DNA of 64,000 nucleotides. It comes from an uncultured Halomonas sp. (GTDB lineage Bacteria > Pseudomonadota > Gammaproteobacteria > Pseudomonadales > Halomonadaceae). The notes beneath the pieces were generated by a model. That model was not told the origin of the DNA and did no database searches. It saw only the letters and a list, made by a program, of their open reading frames with translations. The DNA lies in the NCBI RefSeq assembly GCF_947493865.1, contig NZ_CANLTC010000007.1:1-64000 (forward strand), given 5' to 3'. The translations under genes and the position numbers were made by a program. Shown here one piece after another: positions 52,392-64,000 of this stretch (the first letter of the stretch is position 1; every line of letters starts with the position of its first letter).

Positions 52392-55097
52392 ATGTCATTG
52401 AAGTACCGTCTGCTGACGCTGGTGCTGGGGGTTCCACTACTACTGTTGCTGATTCAGAGCAGTTATCTTTTCCTGCAGGATCAGCACCAGCGCCACGCCA
52501 TGCTGCGCGACCATCTCAGTGAAAGCGTGGAACTGCTGACACCCTCACTGGCGCAAGCGCTCAGTAGAGGTGATTCCGAGCGGTTCCAACCACTATTGCA
52601 ACGCCTGATGGACTTGGACGGCGTAAGCGCCGTGGTCTTGCATGGCAACGATGGCAGCGTGGTGAAGAGTCTCGGCTCGACACAGACACCCCTTGCCTTA
52701 CCCGCGCAGAGACGTACACGCGTCGTCGAGGAAGACACGCAATGGCGCCTGTTCAAACCCCTGCCCGCATTCGCGCCACCCTGGGCCAACCGGGATGAAG
52801 CCAACAAGTATTACTGGCTGGAAGTGGTCATCCATGATAGCAATCGCGCGCTAGTGGACTATCGCCAACTCGCGCATTACGCGCTTGCCTGGTTGATCAT
52901 GGCGGCACTTCTGCTGCTGACGACCTATGGAGCATTACGCCGAGTACTGCCTACGCTTCGAGCTCAACGTCAGACGCTACAGCGCCTCGATCGCGGCAAA
53001 TACGACGCTCGTGCGCGTGAATCCGGGCCCCACGAACTCATCTTGCTTTCTCGCGCCATCAACAACCTGGGCGATCATCTTCTGCGCACCAAGGAAGATC
53101 AGCGCCAGCAGCTCGAGCAAGCCACCAGCGAATTGCAGGAATCGATGGAAACCATCGAGGTTCAGAACATCGAGCTCGACATGGCCAGGCGCCGTGCGCA
53201 ACAAGCCAACCGGATCAAGTCGGAATTTCTTGCCAACATGAGCCATGAGATTCGTACGCCTTTGAACGGCATCATCGGTTTTTGTCGCCTGCTGGGGCGC
53301 GGTCGCCTTGATAACCGCGAGCGCGAATGGCTGGAGCATATCGAGACCGCCTCCAACAACCTTCTGACGCTGATCAACGGCATTCTGGATTTTTCCAAGA
53401 TGGAAGCCGGCAAGCTCGAGCTCGACTCCGTCGCTTTCGACATGGTACCCCTGATCGATGAAGTCCTGACACTGCAGGCGCCGGCTGCCCAGGAAAAGGA
53501 TCTACAGTTGCTGGGCTTGGTATTCGACGATGTGCCAAGCGAATTGCTCGGCGATCCGCAACGCATCAAGCAGGTACTGATCAATCTGGTCAGCAATGCC
53601 ATCAAGTTTACCGAACGCGGTGAGGTCATCGTTCGAGTGCTGGTCGATGAGAGCGAAGGCAGCGATGTTCGACTGCGCATTCGGGTCAGCGATACCGGCA
53701 TCGGTCTTCCGCCCGCCATTCGCGAACAGCTGTTCCAACCGTTCAGCCAGGGCTCCATCAGCCGTTCGCGGGAATATGGAGGCTCGGGGCTTGGATTGAT
53801 GATCTGCAAGCAGTTGGTCGAACAGATGGGTGGCGAGATCAGCGCCGACAACCAACCCGACGGCGGTAGCGAATTTGGTTTCACTCTAGCCCTCAGAAGT
53901 TTAGTGGGTGCGGCAGAGCGTCCTCCCGAGCTGAGGCTTGCTTCGCCCTTGATCGGCCTGTGGGAACCTCACAAGACCACGCGCCAGGTGCTGGGTCATC
54001 AACTGGAACGCTGGGGGGCCCGAGTACGACTTCTCCAGCAGGACACCACCGTTGACGCCTCGCTGGATCTACTGATCGTCGGTATTTCCCGAGCCGATCT
54101 ACAACCCCAGCGTTTGCAGATCTGGCGGCAGCGCTTGGCAACCGCGAACTGCCCCGCATTGGTACTGATGAACAGTGATCCCTACGACCTGGTGGACATG
54201 ACGCTTCCTTACGGAGGTGAAATTCTGTGCAAGCCAATCCCGCGAGCGCGGCTATGCGAAGTAATCGAGCGCCTGGTGCTGGCGGATAGCCCTGCCCCCA
54301 CGCAGGCGCGAAAAAAAGAGGCCCTCGAACATGGAGACGGGCCCGCACGAGCGCTGGTCGTGGACGATATCGCCTCCAACCGTATTCTCGTCAGGGAACT
54401 GTTGCATCAAGCCGGCATCACAACACTGCTCGCCGAAAGCGGTCACGAGGCCTTGGCACTGGCTCGTGAGCAGGAGGTCGATCTCGTACTCATGGACATT
54501 CGCATGCCGGGCATGAACGGTGTCGAGGTCATGCAGGCGCTGCGCCAGCTTGGGGGTCGCTGGGCGACGTGCCCTTACATCGCCTTGACCGCCCATGCGG
54601 AAAGGGACGAAACCCGCTGGCTGCTAGAAGCCGGCATGCAGGAAATACTGACCAAGCCCCTCGATGAACAGGCACTGGCTCGCATATTGACGCTTTATCT
54701 AGGGGTGATGGCACCGTTTGACAAGATGACGAAATCAGCTGCCGACGACGAACAGGACCCATTGGCGGTAGTGGACATGCAGCTTGGACAGCGCCTGGCG
54801 GGAGGTCGGATCGAGCTGGCTCGGAAAACACTGGCGATGCTACTCGACAGCCTGCCTCAAAGCGAGACGCAACTGCGCGAAAGCTTTGCAGCAGGTGACG
54901 AAAAAGCCTTTCTCGACGCGGTACATCATCTCAATGGCGCGTGCCGTTATTGCGGCGTCCCGGAGCTCGCGCTATTGAGCGAAGCCCTGGAGACTCGGAT
55001 AAGAGCCCAAGGCCTCTCAGCGGTAGGCAGCATGCTGGACGAGGTGTTCGCAGCCATGCAGCGACTGAAAGAGTGGCAGGCGCTACATGAAATGTAA
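52392..55097 (+). CDS. gacS: GacS/BarA-type hybrid sensor histidine kinase
   Basis: Tripartite sensor kinase (901 residues) expected to phosphorylate GacA/UvrY and so control small RNAs of the Csr/Rsm system. Order: first membrane helix (about 8-27), periplasmic region, second helix (about 165-185), HAMP, HisKA with ANMSHEIRTPLNGIIGF, ATPase with DTGIGLPP and GGSGLGLMIC, a degenerate receiver-like segment (about 510-630), a receiver with VLMDIRMPGMNGVEV, and a C-terminal Hpt domain with AVHHLNGACRYCG. The placement beside rlmD-relA matches barA in E. coli. Confidence 0.93.
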   Translation: MSLKYRLLTLVLGVPLLLLLIQSSYLFLQDQHQRHAMLRDHLSESVELLTPSLAQALSRGDSERFQPLLQRLMDLDGVSAVVLHGNDGSVVKSLGSTQTPLALPAQRRTRVVEEDTQWRLFKPLPAFAPPWANRDEANKYYWLEVVIHDSNRALVDYRQLAHYALAWLIMAALLLLTTYGALRRVLPTLRAQRQTLQRLDRGKYDARARESGPHELILLSRAINNLGDHLLRTKEDQRQQLEQATSELQESMETIEVQNIELDMARRRAQQANRIKSEFLANMSHEIRTPLNGIIGFCRLLGRGRLDNREREWLEHIETASNNLLTLINGILDFSKMEAGKLELDSVAFDMVPLIDEVLTLQAPAAQEKDLQLLGLVFDDVPSELLGDPQRIKQVLINLVSNAIKFTERGEVIVRVLVDESEGSDVRLRIRVSDTGIGLPPAIREQLFQPFSQGSISRSREYGGSGLGLMICKQLVEQMGGEISADNQPDGGSEFGFTLALRSLVGAAERPPELRLASPLIGLWEPHKTTRQVLGHQLERWGARVRLLQQDTTVDASLDLLIVGISRADLQPQRLQIWRQRLATANCPALVLMNSDPYDLVDMTLPYGGEILCKPIPRARLCEVIERLVLADSPAPTQARKKEALEHGDGPARALVVDDIASNRILVRELLHQAGITTLLAESGHEALALAREQEVDLVLMDIRMPGMNGVEVMQALRQLGGRWATCPYIALTAHAERDETRWLLEAGMQEILTKPLDEQALARILTLYLGVMAPFDKMTKSAADDEQDPLAVVDMQLGQRLAGGRIELARKTLAMLLDSLPQSETQLRESFAAGDEKAFLDAVHHLNGACRYCGVPELALLSEALETRIRAQGLSAVGSMLDEVFAAMQRLKEWQALHEM

Positions 55098-55124
55098 TGC
55101 AGCAACGCCTATTCGCCGCGGTGA

Positions 55125-55907
55125 CTATTGATCATGGTCATGGTCGTGATCTTCCAGCGAGGCCACGAAGCCGGCTTCCTGACCGTCGATGATCAAACGC
55201 TTCATCTCGGCAACCGCCTCCTTCAAACCGGTAAACAGCGCCCGGGCGATGATGGCATGGCCGATATTGAGTTCATGCAGGCCCGGGATCGCCGCGATCG
55301 CTTCCACGTTGTGATAATGCAGGCCATGGCCCGCATTGACGATCAGCCCCAGTTCCGTGGCCAGTTCCACCGCCGCGGCAATGCGCGCATGCTCGATACG
55401 CGCTGTCTCGCCCTGGGCCTCGGCATAGGCGCCGGTGTGCAGCTCGATGACCGGAGCGCCCGCTTCGAATGCGCCGCGAATCTGCTCCGGCTCAGGGTCG
55501 ATGAACAATGACACTTCACACCCGGCATCGCCCAGGCGTTTGCAGGCCTGAGCGATGCGGGACTGCGCCCCCAGTACGTCAAGGCCACCCTCGGTGGTCA
55601 ACTCCTCACGCTTTTCGGGCACCAGACAGACATGGGCCGGACGTATCCGCTCCGCCAATGCAATCATGTCATCGACCACCGCCATCTCCAGATTCATGCG
55701 AGTCGTGAGCACCTCTGCCAAAAGCTGCACATCCCGTTCCTGAATATGCCGGCGATCCTCCCGCAGATGGACGGTGATACCATCCGCGCCGGCCTCTTCG
55801 GCCAATAGCGCCGCCTGAACCGGGTCTGGATAGCGCGTGCCCCGGGCTTGGCGCAGGGTCGCAACATGGTCGATATTGACGCCCAGCAGGATACGTGGCG
55901 GATTCAT
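55125..55907 (-). CDS. pdxJ: Pyridoxine 5'-phosphate synthase
   Basis: Condenses 1-deoxyxylulose 5-phosphate with 3-amino-2-oxopropyl phosphate in vitamin B6 synthesis. The 260-residue TIM barrel has [38 protein letters not shown], and [30 protein letters not shown]. It ends in a His/Asp tail (DHDHDHDQ), which is not part of the family core. GGAGAAA precedes the ATG. It is the last gene of the lepA-lepB-rnc-era-recO-pdxJ series and converges with gacS. Confidence 0.95.
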   Translation of the reverse strand: MNPPRILLGVNIDHVATLRQARGTRYPDPVQAALLAEEAGADGITVHLREDRRHIQERDVQLLAEVLTTRMNLEMAVVDDMIALAERIRPAHVCLVPEKREELTTEGGLDVLGAQSRIAQACKRLGDAGCEVSLFIDPEPEQIRGAFEAGAPVIELHTGAYAEAQGETARIEHARIAAAVELATELGLIVNAGHGLHYHNVEAIAAIPGLHELNIGHAIIARALFTGLKEAVAEMKRLIIDGQEAGFVASLEDHDHDHDQ

Positions 55908-55923
55908 AACATTTCTCCAGGTT

Positions 55924-56628
55924 TCAGGATGGACGGCGACGCGCTGCCAACTGCACCATCAACTCTCGCGAACGCAGTGGTTTTGCCCCCAGCAAAGGGG
56001 CAAGTGCCGCCCGAGTCAAGGATTTGGCCACCCCGGCGAGTCCTGGTTGTGACCATTCACCCTGGGCCAGCAGGCGCAGCGTTCGGCCATCGACGCCTTG
56101 CCGAGTGTTTTCCGAAACGGCAAACCGACGCTCCCCGGTACGATAGATATAGTGCCGCTGCAGATCCAGTTCGCGATCGTCGGTATCACGAAATACCGGC
56201 TCCGCGTCCAGTGCTTCCAGTAGCGCGATCTCCAGACGACGCAGCGCTGGCGCTCGCTCTGCAGGGATGGGCAGCGCATTGAACAAGGCGCCATAAAAGG
56301 CGAACACATCGTGTACCGGCAACAGGGGCGGCAATGTGCGGATCAGCAATTCATTGGCATACAGACCACACAGCAAGCCTTCCCCGGCCAATAGTGCCGC
56401 CGTACCGTTGGTCTCCATCAGACGCAGGCGCTTGAGTTCCGCATCGCCGACCCAGGTCACATGCAGCGGTGTAAAAGGTTGCAGGCGCCCTCGCGCCTTG
56501 CTCCCGCCACGCTGAACCCCCTGAGCCACGGCACGCACCCGACCATGCTCGAGGGTGATCAATTCGACCAGGGCGCTGGTTTCTCTATAGGGCCGTTTGT
56601 GCAGCAGATAAGCAGGCTGTGGTGTCAT
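55924..56628 (-). CDS. recO: DNA repair protein RecO
   Basis: RecFOR-pathway protein that loads RecA at gaps (234 residues). N-terminal OB-fold with [26 protein letters not shown], middle helical region with [21 protein letters not shown], and a C-terminal region without the zinc Cys cluster seen in some RecO. The position between era and pdxJ is the standard one. The ribosome site is weak. Confidence 0.92.
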   Translation of the reverse strand: MTPQPAYLLHKRPYRETSALVELITLEHGRVRAVAQGVQRGGSKARGRLQPFTPLHVTWVGDAELKRLRLMETNGTAALLAGEGLLCGLYANELLIRTLPPLLPVHDVFAFYGALFNALPIPAERAPALRRLEIALLEALDAEPVFRDTDDRELDLQRHYIYRTGERRFAVSENTRQGVDGRTLRLLAQGEWSQPGLAGVAKSLTRAALAPLLGAKPLRSRELMVQLAARRRPS

Positions 56629-56679
56629 GAAAAGAGTTCTGACATTCGAGTCGAAAAATGACCGTATTCAGATGCGTTG

Positions 56680-57585
56680 TCAGCGTCTATCGTGATCATA
56701 ACCCAGGCTCTTGAGCGCCCGCTCGTCATCGGACCAGCCGCGCTTGACCTTGACCCACAGGTTGAGCATGACCTTGGCATCCAGCGCCTTCTCCATCTCG
56801 AGCCGTGCTTCTCGCCCGATCTTCTTGATCCGATCGCCCTTTTCACCGATCAGGATCTTCTTCTGACCGGGGCGCTCCACCAGCATCAGGGCACTGATGT
56901 GCACGATGCGACCTTCATCGCGAAACTCCTCGATCTCGACGGTCATCTGGTAAGGCAGCTCATCCCCCAGCTGGCGCATGACCTTCTCACGCACCAGTTC
57001 AGCGACCAGAAAACGCTGACTACGATCGGTGATCTGATCGTCGGGAAAGTGGTGCACTCCTTCCGGCAGATACTTGGCGACTTCCGCTTCCAGTTCGGGC
57101 ACGTTGGTGCCGTGCTTGGCGGAAATGGGCATGATGGCAGCAAACTCGCGCTTTTTCTGCAGCTGTTCGAGCCAGGGCAGCAACTCCGTCTTGTCCTCGA
57201 GCCAATCGACCTTGTTCAGCGCCAGAACCACTGGCGCCTGAACGTGCGTCAGCTTGTCGAGCACCACGTCGTCTTCACGTGTCCAGCGCATGCGATCGAT
57301 GAGGAACACCACACAGTCCACGTCGCGCAGGGCCTGGGTCGCCGCCTGATTCATGAAGCGGTTGATGGCCTTGTTGCGATCCTTGGTCTGACGATGTATC
57401 CCCGGAGTGTCGACATAGATGAACTGAGTCTCGCCCTCGGTCTTGATGCCTGTCACTTGATGACGGGTGGTTTGCGGCCGGCGCGAGGTGATCGAGATCT
57501 TCTGGCCCAGAATACGATTCATCAACGTCGATTTGCCGACATTGGGACGACCGACAATGGCCACGAAACCGCAACGCTGTGTCAT
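56680..57585 (-). CDS. era: GTPase Era
   Basis: GTPase needed for 30S ribosome maturation (301 residues). G-motifs: [19 protein letters not shown] and SAKHG; C-terminal KH RNA-binding domain with [21 protein letters not shown] 57585 starts [15 protein letters not shown], with AAGGA upstream, and overlaps the rnc stop by four bases (ATGA). Confidence 0.97.
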   Translation of the reverse strand: MTQRCGFVAIVGRPNVGKSTLMNRILGQKISITSRRPQTTRHQVTGIKTEGETQFIYVDTPGIHRQTKDRNKAINRFMNQAATQALRDVDCVVFLIDRMRWTREDDVVLDKLTHVQAPVVLALNKVDWLEDKTELLPWLEQLQKKREFAAIMPISAKHGTNVPELEAEVAKYLPEGVHHFPDDQITDRSQRFLVAELVREKVMRQLGDELPYQMTVEIEEFRDEGRIVHISALMLVERPGQKKILIGEKGDRIKKIGREARLEMEKALDAKVMLNLWVKVKRGWSDDERALKSLGYDHDRR

Positions 57586-58271
57586 GTTCGGGTTCCTTTC
57601 GACTCGATCTGCAATAATGCCTTGCCTGCGGCTTCCTGCTCCGCATGGCGACGGCTGTTGCCAATACCCACGGTATGATCCGCCAGCGCATCGATATGGC
57701 ACTCGATGGTGAAGGTTTGGGCATGGGCTTCGCCTTCCACCGAGATCACCTCATAACGTGGTAGCGCCATCTGCCGCGACTGCAAGAATTCCTGCAGCCG
57801 CGTCTTGGGGTCCTTCTGAGTATCCTGCAGATTGATCGCTTCGAGCCGAGTGGCATACCAGGAGAGCACCCGCACCTTGACCGTCTGCATGTCGCTGTCC
57901 AGATAGATGGCGCCGATCAGGGCTTCAAGAGTATCCGCCAGAATCGAATCCCGGCGATAGCCGCCGCTTTTCATCTCACCGGAGCCCAGGCGTAGCTGCT
58001 CGCCCACGGAAAACTCCCGCGCTACTTCCGCCAGGGTCTTGCCCTTGACGAGCCGCGCCCGCAGGCGTGAAAGCTGACCTTCCCGGGCCTGGGGAAAGCG
58101 CCGAAACAAGGCCTCGCCAATCACGAAATTGACGATGGAATCACCCAGGAATTCCAGCCGCTCATTGTTGTCGCCACCGTAACTGCGATGGGTCAAGGCC
58201 AGTTCCAATAGACTGGCATCGCGAAATGAATAGCCTATCCGGTGGCCGAATGCTGTGAGAGAGGTACTCAC
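57582..58271 (-). CDS. rnc: Ribonuclease III
   Basis: Double-strand-specific endonuclease for rRNA and mRNA processing (229 residues; E. coli 226). The signature [20 protein letters not shown] includes catalytic acidic residues; the second acidic cluster is in [14 protein letters not shown]; the C-terminal dsRNA-binding domain is around [22 protein letters not shown]. The start is a GTG at 58271. It overlaps era by four bases. Confidence 0.96.
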   Translation of the reverse strand: MSTSLTAFGHRIGYSFRDASLLELALTHRSYGGDNNERLEFLGDSIVNFVIGEALFRRFPQAREGQLSRLRARLVKGKTLAEVAREFSVGEQLRLGSGEMKSGGYRRDSILADTLEALIGAIYLDSDMQTVKVRVLSWYATRLEAINLQDTQKDPKTRLQEFLQSRQMALPRYEVISVEGEAHAQTFTIECHIDALADHTVGIGNSRRHAEQEAAGKALLQIESKGTRT

Positions 58272-58323
58272 GAGACTCCCGATCCGTACTGTTGTTCAAG
58301 AGAAATGGAGCGTTTCGGCAGGT

Positions 58324-59127
58324 TCATTTGATGGCACGCACCGAAGTAAAGCTGGGCAGTCCGCCATCCCAGTGCATCCATACGGCGAAGGCCTTGCCTA
58401 CGATGTTTTCTTCCGGCACGAAGCCCCAGTAACGACTGTCATTGGAATGATCCCGGTTGTCGCCCATCATGAAGTAGTGCCCCTCCGGGACGATCACTTC
58501 GCGAAGCTGTGGGCCAGGGTCCAGCGGATTGTTGTAGATATCATGAAGCCGTTCACCGAGTTGCTCATCGAAAAGCTTCTCTCCCGGCGCTTTTTCGGGG
58601 TCGGCGTCGATCAACTCCTTGGGCACGGGCTCGCCGTTGATGTAGAGCTGCTTATTTTCGTAGCGAATACGATCACCGGGCAAGCCGGCGACACGCTTGA
58701 TGAAGTTGACCGACGTATCCTGCGGAAAACGAAAGACCATGACATCGCCACGTTCGGGTTCGCCAAGATCGACGATCTCCGTGTGGGTCACTGGTAGGCG
58801 TAAACCATAGGTGAACTTGTTGACCAGGATGAAATCGCCGATTTCCAGCGTCGGGCGCATCGACCCTGAAGGAATCTGAAAGGGCTCCACCAGAAAGCTG
58901 CGCAACAGCAGCACGACAAGCAGCACCGGGAAGAACGAGCGGGCATAATCCACCGGCCAGGGCTCTTTCCCGATCTTGCGCCGAGTGGCGTCATCCAGTG
59001 CCGCGCCATCCGTGGACGCTGCCTTGGCCAACCTGGCACGTCGCCTGGGCCGCCACCATAGGATATCCAGTAGCCATACCAATCCAGTGACGGCCACGGC
59101 CACCACTAACAACAGCGAAAAATCCAT
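58324..59127 (-). CDS. lepB: Signal peptidase I
   Basis: Membrane-bound protease that removes export signal peptides (267 residues). Two N-terminal helices (about 2-22 and 60-80), the catalytic Ser in IPSGSMRPTLEIGDFILV, the catalytic Lys in NFIKRVAGLPGDRI, and the conserved MMGDNRDHSNDSRYWGFVPE. It is downstream of lepA and upstream of rnc as in E. coli. Confidence 0.96.
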   Translation of the reverse strand: MDFSLLLVVAVAVTGLVWLLDILWWRPRRRARLAKAASTDGAALDDATRRKIGKEPWPVDYARSFFPVLLVVLLLRSFLVEPFQIPSGSMRPTLEIGDFILVNKFTYGLRLPVTHTEIVDLGEPERGDVMVFRFPQDTSVNFIKRVAGLPGDRIRYENKQLYINGEPVPKELIDADPEKAPGEKLFDEQLGERLHDIYNNPLDPGPQLREVIVPEGHYFMMGDNRDHSNDSRYWGFVPEENIVGKAFAVWMHWDGGLPSFTSVRAIK

Positions 59128-59209
59128 GAGTCGTCTTGATCCTGATGGTTCTTGAAATTAGTTAGGTTTTCTGCGAAAAACCGGCAAGCGCGGACATTGT
59201 CAGACGAAC

Positions 59210-61027
<1,818 letters not shown>

Positions 61028-61051
61028 TGACTCTCTTTCCGCCCTGATAAT

Positions 61052-61076
61052 TGCGCCTTTTATGAAGCAAAAGGCG
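61052..61076. terminator. Hairpin between the CheW gene and lepA
   Basis: GCGCCTTTT and AAAAGGCGC form a perfect 9-bp stem with a 7-base loop. It lies downstream of the minus-strand CheW gene and just before lepA. No T-run follows, so termination is possible but not certain. Confidence 0.4.
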
Positions 61077-61133
61077 CCAAAAATGTGGGGCTATTGTACC
61101 GACAAGGCGAGGCCAAGGACAGTAATGCGCAGA

Positions 61134-62621
61134 CTAGGTTGACGCCACCGGAGTCTGTTGCCTGTCCGACTGTACCAGCATGCGGGCCAGGGTCTGCAGA
61201 CAGAGGACGGAATGGATCTGTTGCTGCGCACCCTCACCCACGGCAATCATCCGTTTCGCCTGCTCGACCGGCGGGGCGTCGGGATTCACGTCGCCACGCC
61301 AACGCACGACAAAGCTGTTTGCGGGCGCCTCCATGTATTCAATTCTTGTGACCTGATCCACCATAAAACCCACCATGCCCTGGCCGCTGTCCGCCACCAG
61401 CACATGCTCTGCAGGTTCATCTGCATTCTTGCCCAATAGTATCCGCAGATCCACCAGAGAGACCGTCTGCTCCCGGTGGCGCATGGCGGCGAAAAAGGGC
61501 CCGTCCTCTTTCAGCGGCAGCAGGTTTTCCGGCAAGGGCAGCACCGCATCCAGCTGCTCGAGCAGCTCGACATAGCGCCCGCCACTTTCAAAATGCACGA
61601 AGGCAAAGCGCTGCCACTCCTGCTGAGTGCGCCGATCGCTGACTTCGTCACCCAGACGGGCATGAATCTGCGCCAATGCCCCCAGCGCCTCTCCGGTAAA
61701 CAGCTGACGGTAATCGAGGCACAAGGCATCGTCTTGGCCAGGCCGACTCAATACTCCGGTAACATGATCGGCGGCCTGGTCTGCACCGGGCAGCGGGTGC
61801 AGATCGCTGTCATCGAAGGCACAGATGGTATTGATGTGCGTGACCGCCAAGCCGATACGCCCGCTGTCGGTATTGAGCACGACCACATGGGAGGGCGACG
61901 ACGTCAATGGCGGATAGCCAATCAGCATCCCTGGATCGAAGATCGGAATACGCATGTCACGTAGCACCACGTTACCCAGATATGCCTCGACGTTCACTAC
62001 CGGCCTCTCAACCGCGCCGCAGGCAGTGATTTCGCTGACCACGGTGGTGTCGATGGCAAGGGTCGCTTCTTCGATATCGACAAGTAGATAGCGATGCGAG
62101 CGGCGTGCGTGTTGCTGTGCGTCGTTCTCCAGGGCCGTTGGCGATGACGATGCCTGGTCGACATCCTCGAAAGCCAGCACCATGCCTTCCAACGAGAAAA
62201 GAACGTCGATATCCAGCAGATAGATCGGCTGCCCTGAAACAGGATGGGTTACCAGCCAGGGAGTGAGCTCACTGGCCGCTCCGGCTCCCTTGCCCAAGGC
62301 GCTCATCTGGCTCTGTTCGACGGTGATCATGTCATAAGCGCGATCGACGAGCAGGCCAAAGTGTCCACCACGATAGTTCACGATGGCGATATGCTTCTCC
62401 GCCGATCCTGACGCCTCGCTGGAACCAAGCTGTAAAAGCCCGGCCAGGTCCACACAGGGGATGAGCGAATCCCTCAGCCTGAACGTTCCCAAGGACCAGG
62501 CCGGCGCCAGGGGTCGTGGCACCAGGGGCGTGTCGGGTTTCACGACTTCCAGCAGATGGCATGCGTCCAGGGCGACGATGCTTTCACCGAGGCCCAGGAT
62601 GCCCAATGTGCGTTGACTCAT
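61134..62621 (-). CDS. Triple-CheW-domain coupling protein
   Basis: A 495-residue protein that appears to consist of three CheW-like domains in tandem (roughly residues 1-155, 170-320 and 335-485). Recurrent CheW features are visible: VALDACHLLEVVKP with LIPCVDLAGLLQLG and FGLLVDRAYDMITV; then YLLVDIEEATLAIDTTVVSEI with IPIFDPGMLIG and IGLAVTHINTICAFDDSDL; then FVHFESGGRYVELLEQLDAV with VSLVDLRILLGK and VGFMVDQVTRIEYME. Such proteins may bridge receptors into arrays or act without a CheA kinase. It lies 28 bases downstream of the chemoreceptor gene, so the two are likely co-expressed. Confidence 0.82.
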   Translation of the reverse strand: MSQRTLGILGLGESIVALDACHLLEVVKPDTPLVPRPLAPAWSLGTFRLRDSLIPCVDLAGLLQLGSSEASGSAEKHIAIVNYRGGHFGLLVDRAYDMITVEQSQMSALGKGAGAASELTPWLVTHPVSGQPIYLLDIDVLFSLEGMVLAFEDVDQASSSPTALENDAQQHARRSHRYLLVDIEEATLAIDTTVVSEITACGAVERPVVNVEAYLGNVVLRDMRIPIFDPGMLIGYPPLTSSPSHVVVLNTDSGRIGLAVTHINTICAFDDSDLHPLPGADQAADHVTGVLSRPGQDDALCLDYRQLFTGEALGALAQIHARLGDEVSDRRTQQEWQRFAFVHFESGGRYVELLEQLDAVLPLPENLLPLKEDGPFFAAMRHREQTVSLVDLRILLGKNADEPAEHVLVADSGQGMVGFMVDQVTRIEYMEAPANSFVVRWRGDVNPDAPPVEQAKRMIAVGEGAQQQIHSVLCLQTLARMLVQSDRQQTPVAST

Positions 62622-62649
62622 GCGACATTCATCCTATTCAAGAGACGAC

Positions 62650-64000
62650 TCAGGCGGACTTCGAAAGCCCTTCCGATGAATGCTTGCGCGTCGCCCTGGC
62701 CAGCCCCTGAATCAGCTTCTCGACGTGTGCGGCGGTATCCAACTGGGACGAGGCGGTGACGTCGATCTGCTCGACTGCGGAGGTCGTCTGCTCGACCCCT
62801 TCGGTAATGCGCGAGAAGGCCTCCTGGGCACGTCGGGAAACGTCATTGCCATTGTCGATACACTTCAGCGACTCCCCCAGCAAGCGATTGATCTGACGCG
62901 TGGCATCACCGGATTTCTCGGCCAGCTTGCGCACCTCGTCCGCCACGACGGAGAACCCAAGGCCATGCTCCCCGGCTCGCGCCGCTTCGATGGCGGCATT
63001 GAAGGCCAGCAGATTGGTCTGTGCGGCGATTTCACCGATCGTCTTGACGATGTCATCGATGTCCTCGGAGGATTTCTGAATCGCCGCCATGGCTTCGCTC
63101 GAATCCTGCAGTGCCCGATTGCCCCGCTCGGCTTCGCTTCGTGTCCCTTGTGCTAGCTCCCGGGTGACCCGGGTATGCTCGGCAATGCCATTGATCGCCT
63201 TGTTGAGTTCCAGAATCGAAGCATTCATTGCCTCCGACTGCTGCTGGATGCTCGTTTCCAGTTCGACCTGAGCCGTGATGTCGGTGGCGAACTTCACGAT
63301 CTTGTAGGGCTCGCCGTTGGCGTTGAAAATCGGATTGTAGGTCGCCTGAATCCATACCTGCCGCCCGTGCTTGCCCAGCCGCATGAAGCGTCCATTGAAG
63401 AACTCGCCGCGATTCAATGCCTGCCAGAAATCACGATATTCCGCGCTGACGACGTACGTCTGCTCACAGAACATGCGGTGATGCTGACCGAGAATCTCGT
63501 CGGCGTGGTAACCCACGGTGTCGAGAAAATTGCGATTGGCCGTCAGGATATTGCCTTTCAGATCGAATTTGATGACCGCCTGGGCACGATCCATGGCATT
63601 GACCTTGCCCTCGAACTCGGCGTTACTGCGTTTGCTTTCCGTCACGTCCGTGGCGAACTTGACTATCTTGGTGAGCTTGCCTGCGACATCGAAAATCGGA
63701 TTGTAGGTGGCCTGCAACCATATCTCGCGCTTGTCGCTACCCAGACGCTTGAATTCCCCTGCGACGAATTCTCCACGGCGCAGCTTCGCCCAGAAGCTCT
63801 TGTACTCTTCGCTCTTGGCATGTTTCGGCTCGCAGAAAAGCTTGTGGTGCTGCCCCTGGATATCCTTCAGCGCATAGCCTGTCGTTGCCAGAAACTGCTG
63901 GTTGGCGGTCAGCACGTGTCCTTCCATATCGAACTCGATCACCGCCTGGGCGCGGTCGATGGCATTGACCTTGCCCTCGAATTCGGCATTGAGTCGCTTT
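62650..64000 (-). CDS. PAS-repeat soluble methyl-accepting chemotaxis protein (5' end outside window)
   Basis: Partial gene; the frame is open to the window edge, giving about 450 residues. Two PAS domains of the same sub-type are visible ([18 protein letters not shown]... and [18 protein letters not shown]...), each ending [15 protein letters not shown]. The edge residues [19 protein letters not shown] repeat the later linker [19 protein letters not shown], so at least one more PAS unit is expected upstream. The C-terminal signalling region has [39 protein letters not shown]. No membrane helix is seen. The layout resembles BdlA, a PAS-PAS-MCP protein in biofilm dispersal. Confidence 0.88.
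   Translation of the reverse strand, partial: KRLNAEFEGKVNAIDRAQAVIEFDMEGHVLTANQQFLATTGYALKDIQGQHHKLFCEPKHAKSEEYKSFWAKLRRGEFVAGEFKRLGSDKREIWLQATYNPIFDVAGKLTKIVKFATDVTESKRSNAEFEGKVNAMDRAQAVIKFDLKGNILTANRNFLDTVGYHADEILGQHHRMFCEQTYVVSAEYRDFWQALNRGEFFNGRFMRLGKHGRQVWIQATYNPIFNANGEPYKIVKFATDITAQVELETSIQQQSEAMNASILELNKAINGIAEHTRVTRELAQGTRSEAERGNRALQDSSEAMAAIQKSSEDIDDIVKTIGEIAAQTNLLAFNAAIEAARAGEHGLGFSVVADEVRKLAEKSGDATRQINRLLGESLKCIDNGNDVSRRAQEAFSRITEGVEQTTSAVEQIDVTASSQLDTAAHVEKLIQGLARATRKHSSEGLSKSA

Overview
The window is a dense, GC-rich (roughly 60%) chromosomal segment of a gammaproteobacterium. Gene content and order (liuABCDE, an OsmC-YcaO fusion, lepA-lepB-rnc-era-recO-pdxJ, gacS/barA next to rlmD-relA-mazG) and the absence of any phage or plasmid backbone suggest a Halomonas-like member of the Halomonadaceae/Oceanospirillales. 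This assignment is inferred from protein character and synteny, not from a database search.

Layout. 1-7.3 kb is a leucine/isovalerate degradation operon (liuABCDE) behind a LiuR-type operator. 7.3-11.3 kb is a three-gene molybdenum hydroxylase (triheme cytochrome c, 2Fe-2S subunit, Tat-exported molybdopterin subunit). 11.4-16 kb, on the minus strand, holds a methyltransferase, a GMC oxidoreductase and the OsmC-YcaO protein. 16-22 kb has a vapBC pair, a macrodomain protein, a CDF transporter, an ABC exporter, a beta-hydroxyacid dehydrogenase and a diguanylate cyclase. 22.4-27 kb has a MoxR/VWA pair, then a SatD-like/DUF3307 pair under an SOS-like promoter, then an AmiD-type amidase. 27-31 kb has proS, an EAL phosphodiesterase and a 38-codon CcoM-like gene behind two FNR/Anr-type boxes. 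31-44 kb has an SlyD-type FKBP, rfaH, ampG, a SEC-C protein, an unknown 636-residue protein, an AarF/UbiB-type kinase, mgtE, topB and a panE-type reductase. 44-55 kb is the minus-strand set cysM-rlmD-relA-mazG-ppc, with gacS divergent from it. 55-61 kb is the minus-strand housekeeping series lepA-lepB-rnc-era-recO-pdxJ. 61-64 kb is chemotaxis-like: a triple-CheW protein and a PAS-repeat soluble chemoreceptor cut by the window edge.

Repeats. Two short ORF-less elements with terminal inverted repeats (29.1-29.3 kb and 35.66-35.93 kb) look like MITEs. A family of hairpin-rich dispersed repeats is shared by intergenic regions at 6.2, 29.2 and 43.7-44.0 kb. No tRNA, rRNA, CRISPR array, complete insertion sequence or prophage was seen.

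The most interesting candidate for an undescribed system is the SatD-like/DUF3307 pair (24.5-26.1 kb). The soluble protein carries two motifs (GDVVGS and RGDGF) that resemble the metal-binding motifs of class III nucleotide cyclases, plus a C-terminal HTH-like segment. Its partner is a polytopic membrane protein. The promoter carries a near-consensus LexA box over a perfect TATAAT, followed by a cluster of ATAGC/GCTAT elements.
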